Assembly: GCF_036670025.1 (NCBI RefSeq)
Contig: NZ_CP137640.1
Location: forward strand, 5,986,001 to 6,050,000
Direction: 5' to 3'
Origin: Bacillus_BD oryzisoli
GTDB lineage: Bacteria; Bacillota; Bacilli; Bacillales; Cytobacillaceae
Length of the DNA stretch: 64,000 nucleotides
In this document: positions 40,865 to 50,228 of the stretch, one piece after another
How the letters are laid out: each line of letters starts with the position of its first letter
Numbering within the stretch: position 1 is the stretch's first letter
Notes under the pieces: generated by a model
Told to the model about the DNA's origin: nothing
Databases searched by the model: none
What the model saw: the letters and a program-made list of their open reading frames with translations, nothing else
Position numbers and translations under genes: made by a program

Positions 40865-42055
40865 CTACTCCCACCCCGGCACCTCAATCATAATCGCATC
40901 CCCCTGCCCGCCTCCTGAGCAAATGGCGGCAATGCCAATCCCGCCGCCGCGGCGTTTTAATTCATGCATAAGTGTCACAATGATTCTTGCCCCGCTCGCA
41001 CCAATCGGGTGGCCGAGGGCGACCGCACCGCCATTGACATTGACTTTTTCCGGATCAAGCCCGGCAATTTTTACAGTAATTAATGACACAGCGGCAAAGG
41101 CTTCATTGATTTCAAATAAATCGATATCAGCAGCTGTCTTACCTGTTTTCCTTAGCAATTCATTTATGACCAGTCCCGGGGTTTCCGGGAAAGCCCTTGC
41201 TTCAACAGCAATTGCCGCATGGCCTAGAATGACTGCCTCAGGCTGGAGTTTTTCCTTTGCGGCACGTTCCGCACTCATCAAAACAAGTGCAGCAGCTCCA
41301 TCATTGACGCCTGGTGCATTGCCGGCCGTGATCGTTCCATCCTTGCCAAAAGCAGGCCGGAGCGCAGCCAGTCTTTCGAGTGATGTATCCCGGCGTGGTC
41401 CTTCATCCTGAGCAACAACAATCGGATTCCCTTTTTTCTGTGGAATCTCAACTGGAATCATTTCCTGAGCAATAATTCCAGCGTCCATCGCTTTTAATGC
41501 CCGCTGATGACTTCGTAAGGCCCACTCATCCTGTTCTTTGCGGCTGATGTCCCAGGAGGTTGCACTTTGATTTCCATACATCCCCATTGGAACGCCGGTA
41601 AAACTGCAGGTTAAACCGTCATATGTCATTAAGTCGGTAACCGCTGAATTCCCCATCTTCATCCCAAAACGGGCATCCTGAAGAATATAAGGCGCCTGGC
41701 TCATCGACTCCATACCGCCGGCAACAATCACACTTTCATCCCCAGCGCGGATTAATTGATCTGCTAACGTCACACTACGCATACCTGATGCACAAACCTT
41801 GTTGATTGTTTCGGTTTTGACATTCCACGGCAAGCCTGCTTTTCTCGCTGCCTGCCGTGACGGGATTTGCCCCTGCCCGCCCTGAAGCACGTTGCCGATG
41901 ATGACCTCTTCAACCACTAAGGCGGAGAGATTTGCTCTTTTTAACGCTTCCTTTATCGCAATGGAACCTAGATCGGATGCCGACAGACTGCTCAAACTGC
42001 CCCCTAATTTGCCAATAGGTGTTCGAACCCCGCTTAAGATCACCGTTTTGTTCAT
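40865..42055 (-). CDS. Acetyl-CoA acetyltransferase (thiolase)
   Basis: This 396-residue thiolase cleaves acetoacetyl-CoA or 3-ketoacyl-CoA. The start MNKTVILSGVRTPIGKLGGS, the acyl-enzyme Cys in INKVCASGMRSV (~88), the NEAFAAVSL motif, GGAVALGHPIGASGARI (active His) and the second Cys in AAICSGGGQGDAI are in place. The ATG at 42055 follows AAGGAG; the frame runs 24 codons further up without a better site. A cre-like site lies ~205 bp upstream, fitting carbon-catabolite control of beta-oxidation. Confidence 0.95.
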   Translation of the reverse strand: MNKTVILSGVRTPIGKLGGSLSSLSASDLGSIAIKEALKRANLSALVVEEVIIGNVLQGGQGQIPSRQAARKAGLPWNVKTETINKVCASGMRSVTLADQLIRAGDESVIVAGGMESMSQAPYILQDARFGMKMGNSAVTDLMTYDGLTCSFTGVPMGMYGNQSATSWDISRKEQDEWALRSHQRALKAMDAGIIAQEMIPVEIPQKKGNPIVVAQDEGPRRDTSLERLAALRPAFGKDGTITAGNAPGVNDGAAALVLMSAERAAKEKLQPEAVILGHAAIAVEARAFPETPGLVINELLRKTGKTAADIDLFEINEAFAAVSLITVKIAGLDPEKVNVNGGAVALGHPIGASGARIIVTLMHELKRRGGGIGIAAICSGGGQGDAIMIEVPGWE

Positions 42056-42261
42056 CGCAAACGTCACTCCTTTTTTATAGGAAAACCATAGCATCGTGCC
42101 CCAATTGAAATGTCTAAGGAGACTCACACTTTATTTATTAAGTTAAAAATTAATGCTGCCTACACCTTTACTAAATTTTAAAAAGATGGAATGCCTATCA
42201 TACCAAGATTTAACTGCCTCAACTCCTTATTTTTCAATAACACAAATTCCCTTTTACAACA

Positions 42262-42275
42262 TGTAAGCGTTTTAC
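42262..42275 (-). promoter_or_regulatory. cre-like CcpA site upstream of thiolase
   Basis: On the minus strand GTAAAACGCTTACA matches TGWAANCGNTNWCA at 12 of 14 positions, including the whole WAANCGNTNWCA part. It lies in the A+T-rich leader of the acyl-CoA module. 42056-42406 holds no gene. Confidence 0.4.
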
Positions 42276-42406
42276 TTTTATTTTACTATAAAATTAATTG
42301 AATAAAAAGAATATTCTAAATTATAAAAGGAGAAGCAACCGCCATCCCTTCCTGTCAATTGCTTCCCAAGAAACTCTATCTAAATGTAGCCTCCCTATAT
42401 ATATTT

Positions 42407-44512
42407 TTAAGATGCCGCTTCCTGCTTATCGCCAAGAACGGCCCTTTCCAGCAGCTCGGCAACATCATAAGTCTTTACATTATCTTCCACTTCCTTCGCC
42501 TTTGTTCCGTCGGTCAACATCGTTAAGCAATAGGGACAGCCGGAGCTGATAATGGAAGGTTTGACCTCCAGCGCCTGCTCGGTCCGAGCGACATTAATGC
42601 GCTGGCCAGTTTCCTCTTCCATCCACATCAAGCCGCCGCCCGCGCCGCAGCACATACCGTTTTCTCGGTTCCGCTCCATCTCCACAAGCGTAACACCCGG
42701 GATCGCCTTCAGAATTTCCCGCGGTGGATCAAACACTTCGTTATAGCGGCCTAAATAACAGGAATCATGGAACGTGATTTTTTCATTCACCGCATGCTGC
42801 GGCTTCAAGCGCCCTTCCTTGACGAGCATGGCCAGCAGTTCCGTATGATGGACGACCTCAGCATTCAAGCCGAAATCTGGATATTCATTTTTAAAAATAT
42901 TATAGGCATGCGGGTCAATCGTAACGATCTTTTCCACACCGGCCTGTTCAAACTCAGCAATATTACCCGTTGCAAGCTCCTGGAATAAAAATTCATTCCC
43001 AATCCGGCGCGGGGTGTCGCCTGAATTTTTTTCCTTATTGCCGAGAATCGCAAACTTCACACCTGCTTCGTTTAACAGCCTTGCAAATGCCAAAGCAATC
43101 TTTTGGCTGCGGTTATCGAAGGAACCCATTGAGCCGACCCAGAAAAGATATTCAAATGTTTCACCCGCCTTGGCTAGCTCCTTAACCGTTGGAATCCGAA
43201 CATCCTCCATTAAACTGCGCCAGTTTTCCTTTTCCCTGCGGTTAAGACCCCAAGGATTTCCCTGGCGCTCAATATTAATCAGCGCACGCTGGGCATCCGA
43301 ATCCAATTTCCCTTCCGTTAATACTAAATAACGGCGGAGATCAATTATTTTTTCGACATGCTCGTTCATCACCGGACATTGGTCTTCACAATTCCGGCAC
43401 GTGGTACAAGCCCAGATCTCCTCCTCGGTAATAATCTCGCCGATCAGGCTCGGATGATAAACAGCCGCTGCCCCGTCCGCCCCTCCCTTTGCAGCATCGA
43501 GGGCGATTTGATTACCTTGTGTATGACTAAACGCAAATGCCGGCACCCACGGCTTGAGCCTTGTAACCGCAGCCCCATGATTGGTCAGGTGGTCGCGCAT
43601 TTTCACAATCAAATCCATTGGGGAAAGCATTTTCCCAGTTCCGGTTGCCGGACACATATTCGTACAGCGTCCGCATTCAACACAAGCATATAAATCAATC
43701 AATTGATGCTGTGTGAACTCTTCAATTTTCCCAACGCCAAAGGTTTCCTGCGTTTCATCTTCAAAGAGGATCGGGGCTAATTTCCCTGGCTTTTCTAAAC
43801 GGTTAAAGTAAACATTGGCCGGACCGGCAATTAAATGAGCGTGCTTTGACTGAGGGACATAGACAAGGAATGTGAGCAGGATGAGTAAATGAGCCCACCA
43901 GGCAATGTAAAACACAGCAATCGCAGCATTCCCGCCAATTCCGGCTAAAATGGAGGAGATCAAGGACGCAATGGGCTCTGTCCAGGCTGGATCATGCTGC
44001 TGCCAGATCATATTCATGCCATTTCCAAGCAGGACGGACAGCATTAATCCAGCTATAAAAATAAGCACTAGACTTGCTTTAAAATTTCTTTTTAAACGAG
44101 CCAGTTTTTCAATATAGCGCCGGTAAAAGGCCATTAAAACAGCTACGAGGATCAAGAGCGTGACGATTTCCTGAAAAAAAGTAAAGGCTGGAAAAAGAGG
44201 ACCTAACGGCAGATGGGCACCGGGCTTAATTCCTTTGATGATAAAATCAATTGCGCCAAATTGAACGAGGATAAAGCCGTAGAAAAAAAGGACGTGCATG
44301 ATGCCGCTCTTCTTATCCTTTAACAGCTTCTTCTGTCCAAACACATGGACCCATATTTTATTGAGCCGTTCTTTTACATTACGGTCGAACTCTACTTGCC
44401 TCCCTAACTTTATATAGTCAATTCTCGTTTTAATTAAATAAACAAACAGGCTGACGGCGTAGGCGGTTACGGCAAGAAAGGCAATCAGATTGACCCATAA
44501 AATACCACTCAC
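42407..44512 (-). CDS. ywjF: YwjF-type iron-sulfur membrane oxidoreductase
   Basis: This 701-residue protein from the GTG at 44512 (MSGILWVNLIAFL), five bases after GGGGGAGGTC, has about six N-terminal membrane segments (~5-255, NarI-like gamma region), two 4Fe-4S motifs (CVECGRCTNMCP and CTTCRNCEDQCP) and two C-terminal CCG domains (DSCYLGRYNE; MCCGAGGGLMWM; GCPYCLTML). It resembles heterodisulfide-reductase and glycolate-oxidase subunits and is expected to hand electrons from ETF, reduced by the acyl-CoA dehydrogenases, to quinone. B. subtilis ywjF also sits by acdA. The electron route is inferred. Confidence 0.92.
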   Translation of the reverse strand: MSGILWVNLIAFLAVTAYAVSLFVYLIKTRIDYIKLGRQVEFDRNVKERLNKIWVHVFGQKKLLKDKKSGIMHVLFFYGFILVQFGAIDFIIKGIKPGAHLPLGPLFPAFTFFQEIVTLLILVAVLMAFYRRYIEKLARLKRNFKASLVLIFIAGLMLSVLLGNGMNMIWQQHDPAWTEPIASLISSILAGIGGNAAIAVFYIAWWAHLLILLTFLVYVPQSKHAHLIAGPANVYFNRLEKPGKLAPILFEDETQETFGVGKIEEFTQHQLIDLYACVECGRCTNMCPATGTGKMLSPMDLIVKMRDHLTNHGAAVTRLKPWVPAFAFSHTQGNQIALDAAKGGADGAAAVYHPSLIGEIITEEEIWACTTCRNCEDQCPVMNEHVEKIIDLRRYLVLTEGKLDSDAQRALINIERQGNPWGLNRREKENWRSLMEDVRIPTVKELAKAGETFEYLFWVGSMGSFDNRSQKIALAFARLLNEAGVKFAILGNKEKNSGDTPRRIGNEFLFQELATGNIAEFEQAGVEKIVTIDPHAYNIFKNEYPDFGLNAEVVHHTELLAMLVKEGRLKPQHAVNEKITFHDSCYLGRYNEVFDPPREILKAIPGVTLVEMERNRENGMCCGAGGGLMWMEEETGQRINVARTEQALEVKPSIISSGCPYCLTMLTDGTKAKEVEDNVKTYDVAELLERAVLGDKQEAAS

Positions 44513-44650
44513 TTTTTGACCTCCCCCTCTAAAAATTGACACTCTTCTAAATCCGCGAGTGAAAATTCCTTTCTTACTTAAATCATATGAGAAGTCATTC
44601 CCGTACATACTAACAAAACAGCAGCTATAAGGCTTGAGGAGGAATGGTAT

Positions 44651-45853
44651 TTGGATATATTTTTAATGATCATTGGAATTCTTTATCTTGTCGCCCTGTT
44701 TTTCTTCATTGACTTCTCGTTTGGAAGGAAAATCCATTTAGAGAAGTTAAAGCTGCAGTACTTTCCTGATCGACATAGCGATATCCAAATGTTTACCTCT
44801 GGTCCGGAATTATTTGCCGACCTTTTTGCCGAAATAAAAGAAGCACAAAAGCACATCCATATTCTTTTTTATATTGTAAAAAAAGATCGAATCTCCTCCG
44901 ATTTCCTGTCGTTGTTAAAAAAGAAGGCAGATGATGGTGTCGAAGTCCGCCTTCTGCTTGACTGGGTTGGCAGCTGGAAGGCAAAGCGCAGTATTTCCCG
45001 GGAACTGCAGGGATCAAAGGTACAGCTTGTTTTTTGCAAGCCACCCAGACCTCCGTTTTTCTTTTATACCTTCCAGGTACGCAATCATCGTAAAATCACA
45101 GTCATCGACGGGAAAATCGGTTATCTTGGCGGCTTTAATATCGGCAAGGAGTATATCAATCTTGATACCAAGCTCAGCCCATGGCGTGATTACCATTTGA
45201 AAATCGGCGGGGAGGGAGTTCAGGACCTTCAGCATATGTTCTTAAGGGACTGGGGAGAAGCGGCAAGAGTCCGGCTGACGCAAAACAAGGCCTATTTTCC
45301 ACGCTTAGAGAAGGGCAAATACCGCCATAAAGTGATTCCATCCGAGGGCTTTTATCTGGAGGATACCTTTTCTGACCTGATTAACAGCGCCAAGCAATGT
45401 ATTATGATCGGGACTCCTTATTTTATCCCGGGCCGAAAACTCTTTCGCGATCTCCAGTCTGCGGTGAAAAGAGGCGTCAAACTTGAAATCCTCGTTCCTT
45501 CCAACCCGGACCATGCGCTGGTGAAGGAGGCTTCTTACCGGTACTTGCGTAAGCTTTTGGCCCTTGGTGCGTCCGTATATCAATATCAAAACGGCTTTTA
45601 TCATTCGAAAATTCTCATCATCGACAACAAGGTCTGTGACGTCGGGACCGCCAACTTCGATAAACGCAGCTTTTATTTGAATCATGAAATGAACTGCTAC
45701 ATGTATGATACGCACTTTATTGAAGAAATTCGGGGGGTTCTGAAGCAGGATCAGTCGGAAGCCAAGCTGATTTCAAAAAGTGATATCTCCATGCTGAACC
45801 CATGGACGTTCTGCAAGGAAATGGTCGCAAGATCGGTTTCGTTTTTTTTGTAG
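44651..45853 (+). CDS. clsB: Cardiolipin synthase-like phospholipase D protein (YwjE/ClsB)
   Basis: This 400-residue protein has an N-terminal membrane segment (~3-22) and two HKD phospholipase D motifs: HRKITVIDGKIGYLGGFNIG (~138) and HSKILIIDNKVCDVGTANFD (~316), each with the needed His, Lys and Asp. It should join two phosphatidylglycerols into cardiolipin. It starts with TTG at 44651, eight bases after AGGAGG. It has one membrane segment rather than the two of ClsA, so it is the minor YwjE paralogue. Divergent from ywjF, and followed by uvsE. Confidence 0.93.
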   Translation: MDIFLMIIGILYLVALFFFIDFSFGRKIHLEKLKLQYFPDRHSDIQMFTSGPELFADLFAEIKEAQKHIHILFYIVKKDRISSDFLSLLKKKADDGVEVRLLLDWVGSWKAKRSISRELQGSKVQLVFCKPPRPPFFFYTFQVRNHRKITVIDGKIGYLGGFNIGKEYINLDTKLSPWRDYHLKIGGEGVQDLQHMFLRDWGEAARVRLTQNKAYFPRLEKGKYRHKVIPSEGFYLEDTFSDLINSAKQCIMIGTPYFIPGRKLFRDLQSAVKRGVKLEILVPSNPDHALVKEASYRYLRKLLALGASVYQYQNGFYHSKILIIDNKVCDVGTANFDKRSFYLNHEMNCYMYDTHFIEEIRGVLKQDQSEAKLISKSDISMLNPWTFCKEMVARSVSFFL

Positions 45854-45912
45854 CGAAGTCCCAGCATCAAAAAGCGGGCCGGAGGGACAGGCCCTATTAA
45901 GGAGTTATGATT

Positions 45913-46869
45913 ATGAAAATTCGCTTTGGTTATGTGTCCCAATCGATGAGTTTATGGGATGCATCCCCTTCCAAAACAGTCACCTATACGCGCTTTTCAC
46001 AGCTGCCTGCTGACGATCGTATGGAGAAGCTTTTAACCGTAACGGAAGCGAATCTAACTAATACGGAGAGAATGCTTCACTATAATATCGGCCACCAAAT
46101 CGGGCTGTACCGATTCTCCAGCTCGATTGTCCCGCTTGCCACCCACCCTGAGGTCCGTTGGGACTTTGTTTCACCATTTCGTGACCGCTGGCGTGGGATC
46201 GGTGAACTGGTGAAGGAGCACCGCCTTCGTGTCAGCTTCCATCCCAACCAATTTACGCTGTTCACCTCCCCGCGTGATGATGTGACAAAGAATGCGGTCA
46301 TAGATATGGAATACCATTATCGGATGCTTGAAGCGATGGGGATTGAAAAAGAAGGCCTCATTAACATTCACATTGGCGGGGCCTATGGCAATAAAGAAGA
46401 ATCCCTCAAACGATTCCGGGTTAACTTAAAAAGTCTGCCCCTTGATATTAAGAAAATTATGACGCTGGAAAATGACGACAAAACCTATACAACCGATGAA
46501 ACGTTAAACATATGCCAGCTCGAAGGCGTTGCGAATATATTTGATTATCATCATCATATGGCAAACCAGGGAGAGGCCGCGCTAGAGCAGCTATTGCCGG
46601 AGGTATTTTCGACCTGGGAGCAGCGGAATCTCATCCCGAAAATTCATATCTCATCGCCTAAGTCGCCCTCTGCCTTTCGTTCTCATGCCGATTATGTCGA
46701 TGTGGAATTCCTTCAGCCTTTATTGGAGATTCTTCATTCTATGAAGCAGGATGTTGATTTTATGATCGAAGCAAAAATGAAGGATCTAGCGATGCTGAAG
46801 CTTGTCGAGGATATCAGCAAAATTCGCGGGGTTAAACGGATCAGCGGCGGTGCTGTGGAATGGAAATAG
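45913..46869 (+). CDS. uvsE: UV DNA damage endonuclease UvsE
   Basis: UvsE nicks 5' of cyclobutane dimers and other UV lesions, an alternative to UvrABC. I start at ATG 45913 (MKIRFGYVSQ), eight bases from AAGGAG; an ATG six bases earlier is too close. The TIM-barrel metal sites are visible: HYNIGHQIGLYRFSSS, VSFHPNQF, NIHIGGAYGNKE, LENDD, DYHHHM, KIHISSPKS and the end MIEAKMKDLAML. Length 318 is usual. ywjD, its B. subtilis counterpart, lies in the same place and is a spore-associated gene. Confidence 0.95.
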   Translation: MKIRFGYVSQSMSLWDASPSKTVTYTRFSQLPADDRMEKLLTVTEANLTNTERMLHYNIGHQIGLYRFSSSIVPLATHPEVRWDFVSPFRDRWRGIGELVKEHRLRVSFHPNQFTLFTSPRDDVTKNAVIDMEYHYRMLEAMGIEKEGLINIHIGGAYGNKEESLKRFRVNLKSLPLDIKKIMTLENDDKTYTTDETLNICQLEGVANIFDYHHHMANQGEAALEQLLPEVFSTWEQRNLIPKIHISSPKSPSAFRSHADYVDVEFLQPLLEILHSMKQDVDFMIEAKMKDLAMLKLVEDISKIRGVKRISGGAVEWK

Positions 46870-46870
46870 A

Positions 46871-46907
46871 AAAAAAGGCCTCCAACTACTGGAAGCCTTG
46901 CCTTTTT
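46871..46907. terminator. Shared terminator of uvsE and argS
   Basis: AAGGCCTCCA (46875-46884) and TGGAAGCCTT (46890-46899) with A and T runs outside. It lies between two convergent genes. Confidence 0.7.
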
Positions 46908-46911
46908 ATTA

Positions 46912-48582
46912 TTACATCTTCTCCGGAGCAGAAACTCCAATTAAATCCAACGCATTCTTCAACGTAATCTGCACGGCTTTAATTAGTGACAAACGAGCCT
47001 TTGTTTTCTCCACTTCTTCTGTATCAAGAACTTTCTCCGCATTATAGAAGCTGTGGAAATTGGATGCTAGTTCATAGATATAGTTGCTGATGCGGTGCGG
47101 CATTCTCTTTAATGCAGCTTCCCCTACTGCTTCAGGGAATTCACCAAGCTTTTTCAATACGTCGATTTCCTTTTCCGATTGAATATAGGAAAAATCAGCA
47201 GTCTTATGATAATCAAGATTCATCTCCTCCGCTGAGCGCAGGATACTGCAGATTCTTGCATGCGCGTATTGTGCATAATACACTGGATTTTCATTCGATT
47301 GTGACACAGCCAAATCAAGGTCAAAATCCATATGTGTATCCGCACTTCTCATCGCAAAGAAGTAGCGCGTTGCGTCAAGGCCGACCTCTTCAACAAGATC
47401 TCTCATCGTAACGGCCTTTCCGGTACGCTTACTCATCTTCATTTTCTCGCCATTTTTATATAAATGTACAAGCTGGATAATTTCAACCTCAAGGGTGTCG
47501 GCAGAATAACCTAACGCCTGAATTGCTGCCTTCATACGGGGGATATAGCCGTGGTGATCGGCACCCCAAATATTGATCAGCTTTTCAAAGCCTCGCTCAA
47601 GCTTGTCTCTGTGATAGGCTATGTCCGGCAGCAAGTACGTATATGAGCCGTCCTGCTTGATTAACACGCGGTCCTTGTCATCGCCGAAATCAGTCGAACG
47701 CAGCCATGTTGCGCCGTCCTGCTCGTAAATATAGCCGTTATCTCTTAGTTTTTGCAAAGCATCATCTATTTTTCCATTTTGATATAAGGAAGTTTCCGAG
47801 AACCACACATCAAATCCGACGCGGAAGTCCTCTAAATCCTGCTTCAGCTTGGCCATTTCATATTTTAACCCGTATTCGCGGAAATGCTGGAAGCGCTCTT
47901 CATCTTCCAACTCGACAAACTTATCGCCGAATTCTTCCGCTAACTTTTTACCAATCCCAATAATGTCCTCGCCATGGTAGCCGTCCTCAGGCATTGGTTT
48001 GTCGATACCAAGCGCCTGATGATAACGCGCATCCACTGATAACGCCAGATTGTTAATCTGATTTCCTGCATCATTGATATAATATTCACGTGATACATCG
48101 TAGCCTGCTTTTGCTAAAATATTGCAAAGTGAATCCCCTACGGCTGCACCACGGGCATGTCCTAAGTGTAAATCTCCTGTTGGGTTAGCAGACACAAACT
48201 CAACCTGAACTTTTTCGTTATTGCCAACAGCCGTTTCGCCATACTTGTCGCCGGCGTCGATAATTGCTGGAATTAGATCCGTTAAATAGCTGTTGTTCAT
48301 GTAAAAATTAATAAAGCCAGGACCGGCAATTTCAATTTTTTCAATGGAAGCCTTTGATTTATCAAAATTGGCTACAAGCTCTTCGGCAATCATTTTCGGC
48401 GCCTTTTTCGCCACTCTTGCCAGCTGCATCGCCATATTCGTTGAATAATCGCCGTTTACCTTATCCTTCGGAATTTCTAGAATAACGTCTGGCAGCTGTT
48501 CTTCACTCGCTAAGCCCGCTTTGATAACGGCCGCAGCGACTTCTTGTCTTAGTTTACTTTTTACTTGCTCCACTATGTTCAT
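46912..48582 (-). CDS. argS: Arginyl-tRNA synthetase
   Basis: This class I synthetase of 556 residues from ATG 48582 (MNIVEQVKSKLRQEV) has GAGGAGG nine bases upstream. It has the Arg-tRNA synthetase N-terminal domain (~1-110), HIGH as HLGHARGAAVGDS (~132), KMSKR (~375) and the helical anticodon-binding C-terminal domain (~440-556). It overlaps the end of ywiB by 29 bases, as in B. subtilis. Confidence 0.97.
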   Translation of the reverse strand: MNIVEQVKSKLRQEVAAAVIKAGLASEEQLPDVILEIPKDKVNGDYSTNMAMQLARVAKKAPKMIAEELVANFDKSKASIEKIEIAGPGFINFYMNNSYLTDLIPAIIDAGDKYGETAVGNNEKVQVEFVSANPTGDLHLGHARGAAVGDSLCNILAKAGYDVSREYYINDAGNQINNLALSVDARYHQALGIDKPMPEDGYHGEDIIGIGKKLAEEFGDKFVELEDEERFQHFREYGLKYEMAKLKQDLEDFRVGFDVWFSETSLYQNGKIDDALQKLRDNGYIYEQDGATWLRSTDFGDDKDRVLIKQDGSYTYLLPDIAYHRDKLERGFEKLINIWGADHHGYIPRMKAAIQALGYSADTLEVEIIQLVHLYKNGEKMKMSKRTGKAVTMRDLVEEVGLDATRYFFAMRSADTHMDFDLDLAVSQSNENPVYYAQYAHARICSILRSAEEMNLDYHKTADFSYIQSEKEIDVLKKLGEFPEAVGEAALKRMPHRISNYIYELASNFHSFYNAEKVLDTEEVEKTKARLSLIKAVQITLKNALDLIGVSAPEKM

Positions 48583-49000
48583 TCTTTTCATCCTCCTCAA
48601 ACGTAATCGATAAGTGATATGTACCTGCATGGTTTCCCTGCATCTTTAAATCATAAAATATGTTAATAAGACCTTTTTTTAACCTGTCGTCAAATTCATG
48701 GCTGATCCCCTCAGTTGAGGTTTCCATGTCGAGTACCCCGTACGGCGTCTTGTAGCTTCCGATAAGGGTTTTATTCATTTGAAATGGCAGGCGCATGTCA
48801 ACAGCTCCACTGCGCAAGATAGACCCCTCTTGCTCAGATACCTTGACAACTGTTTTTGCGGACCCCTCTTCCATCACTTCATCATAACGCAGAAAAACAG
48901 AGCTCTTCTTTTGAATGTATTGTCCAAATGTGATGAGCTCATACGTTTCTTTTTCCGAATCATTTGTAATTGTTGTATTCACTGTTATTTTAACAGCCAT
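48554..49000 (-). CDS. ywiB: YwiB, DUF1934 beta-barrel protein
   Basis: This 148-residue protein from the ATG at 49000 (MAVKITVNTTI), the first start that fits family members, has a weak ribosome site (GAGCAA). It shows the DUF1934 pattern: VFLRYDEVMEEGSAKTVVKV, SILRSGAVDMRLPFQMN, GVLDMETSTEGISHEFD and GLINIFYDLKMQGNHAGTYHLSITF, a calycin-like barrel. Function unknown. It is coupled to argS. Confidence 0.88.
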   Translation of the reverse strand: MAVKITVNTTITNDSEKETYELITFGQYIQKKSSVFLRYDEVMEEGSAKTVVKVSEQEGSILRSGAVDMRLPFQMNKTLIGSYKTPYGVLDMETSTEGISHEFDDRLKKGLINIFYDLKMQGNHAGTYHLSITFEEDEKNEHSGASKK

Positions 49001-49112
49001 TTGCTCTGTTGGATAGCCGGACACCGAGCGTGCACCTCTTTTCCTCCACATTCCCTGGATTACCTTTTGGATAACTTATTAATTATAATTTTTTTTAAAA
49101 ATTGTTTCAAGC

Positions 49113-50228
49113 TCATGTTGATGATCCATTCGAAGTCTTGGATGCTCCCTTCTTTTTCCGAAGACTTCCGACAATCCATAGCAAGAGCGGAATCCCTGCC
49201 ATATTTAGAGACAGAACCACTGGTAGCCAGAAATACTCCATATACTCCATCCCATATAACGAATGATTCGAAAAAAAGGTTGCTAAAAGAAAGGAAATAG
49301 ATGCCACAATCCATATCAGCTTTTTCCAATTTTTGATATGAAGCAACTGAGCTGTCCCATAGGCTGCCATGATAAAATATAAGGATAATTTGACAAAAAG
49401 ACTTAAAACCCATATTAATACAGCTAAAATTTCAAGATTTTGTATAAAATTCATTACATTAATGAATCGGATCGATTCAAATGCCGAATATTTCAGATTT
49501 GCCGCCACTTCGGGCCCAAAAACCAGAATCACACAAACAGCGGTAATATTAACCAGCACAACTGCGGACCAAACGCCCCATACGGCCCGCTGAGTTCCTT
49601 GCTCTGGCTGATCCATGAAAGAAATGAGCATCAGCATAGATACAGACTCTCCAAAAAAAGAAAGGGGATATAAACTGCCCCTAACAATAGGAAATAATCC
49701 AGTATCAGTATATACAGGGAGAAGACGATCCAAATGGATATTAGGTAATGTAAAAGCGATCAAAAAAAGAAAACTTGCTAAAATAATGGGCCCAAACACC
49801 TCACTGCAACGTCCAACCCCTTCTATCCCTCCTAAATAAGCAATATAAATCATTAATAAAAGGATGGTCAAAAACAATACCCATGGAGGCGTTTTTGGAA
49901 GTAAAATGGAGTTCACAAATTCAGCAAATTCTCCTAATATGTCGCCGATAACAGAATACCAATAAACTAAATAAAGAATTGCTATTATGGCTCCGATCCA
50001 TCTGCCAAAAATTAATTTACTGTATTCAATCAGTGTATGTTTTGGATGCAGTAAGGCCGTTTTGGCTGCAAGGAACACAATCAGCACTCCACCCAGTCCA
50101 GCAATAAGAAAGGAAATCCAAACATCTTGTTTGGCCTGCTGAATAGCCGGTGAAACGGTAATTAGCACAGTATTGCCAATTAATATAGAAACCATAATCC
50201 AATAGATTTGCAGCCCCGTTATTTTCAT
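49113..50228 (-). CDS. Spore germinant receptor subunit B (GerKB-like)
   Basis: This 371-residue amino-acid-permease-like protein has ten membrane segments and is of the spore germination B family; the B subunit binds the germinant in the spore inner membrane. Seen: QIYWIMVSILIGNTVLI at the start, WISFLIAGLGGVLI, YSKLIFGRWIGAIIAI, LLPKTPPWVLFLTILLLMIYIAYLGG and a hydrophilic tail. Its ATG overlaps the stop of the C-subunit gene by four bases. It is the last gene of an A-C-B operon, the order of B. subtilis gerK. The germinant cannot be told. Confidence 0.92.
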   Translation of the reverse strand: MKITGLQIYWIMVSILIGNTVLITVSPAIQQAKQDVWISFLIAGLGGVLIVFLAAKTALLHPKHTLIEYSKLIFGRWIGAIIAILYLVYWYSVIGDILGEFAEFVNSILLPKTPPWVLFLTILLLMIYIAYLGGIEGVGRCSEVFGPIILASFLFLIAFTLPNIHLDRLLPVYTDTGLFPIVRGSLYPLSFFGESVSMLMLISFMDQPEQGTQRAVWGVWSAVVLVNITAVCVILVFGPEVAANLKYSAFESIRFINVMNFIQNLEILAVLIWVLSLFVKLSLYFIMAAYGTAQLLHIKNWKKLIWIVASISFLLATFFSNHSLYGMEYMEYFWLPVVLSLNMAGIPLLLWIVGSLRKKKGASKTSNGSST

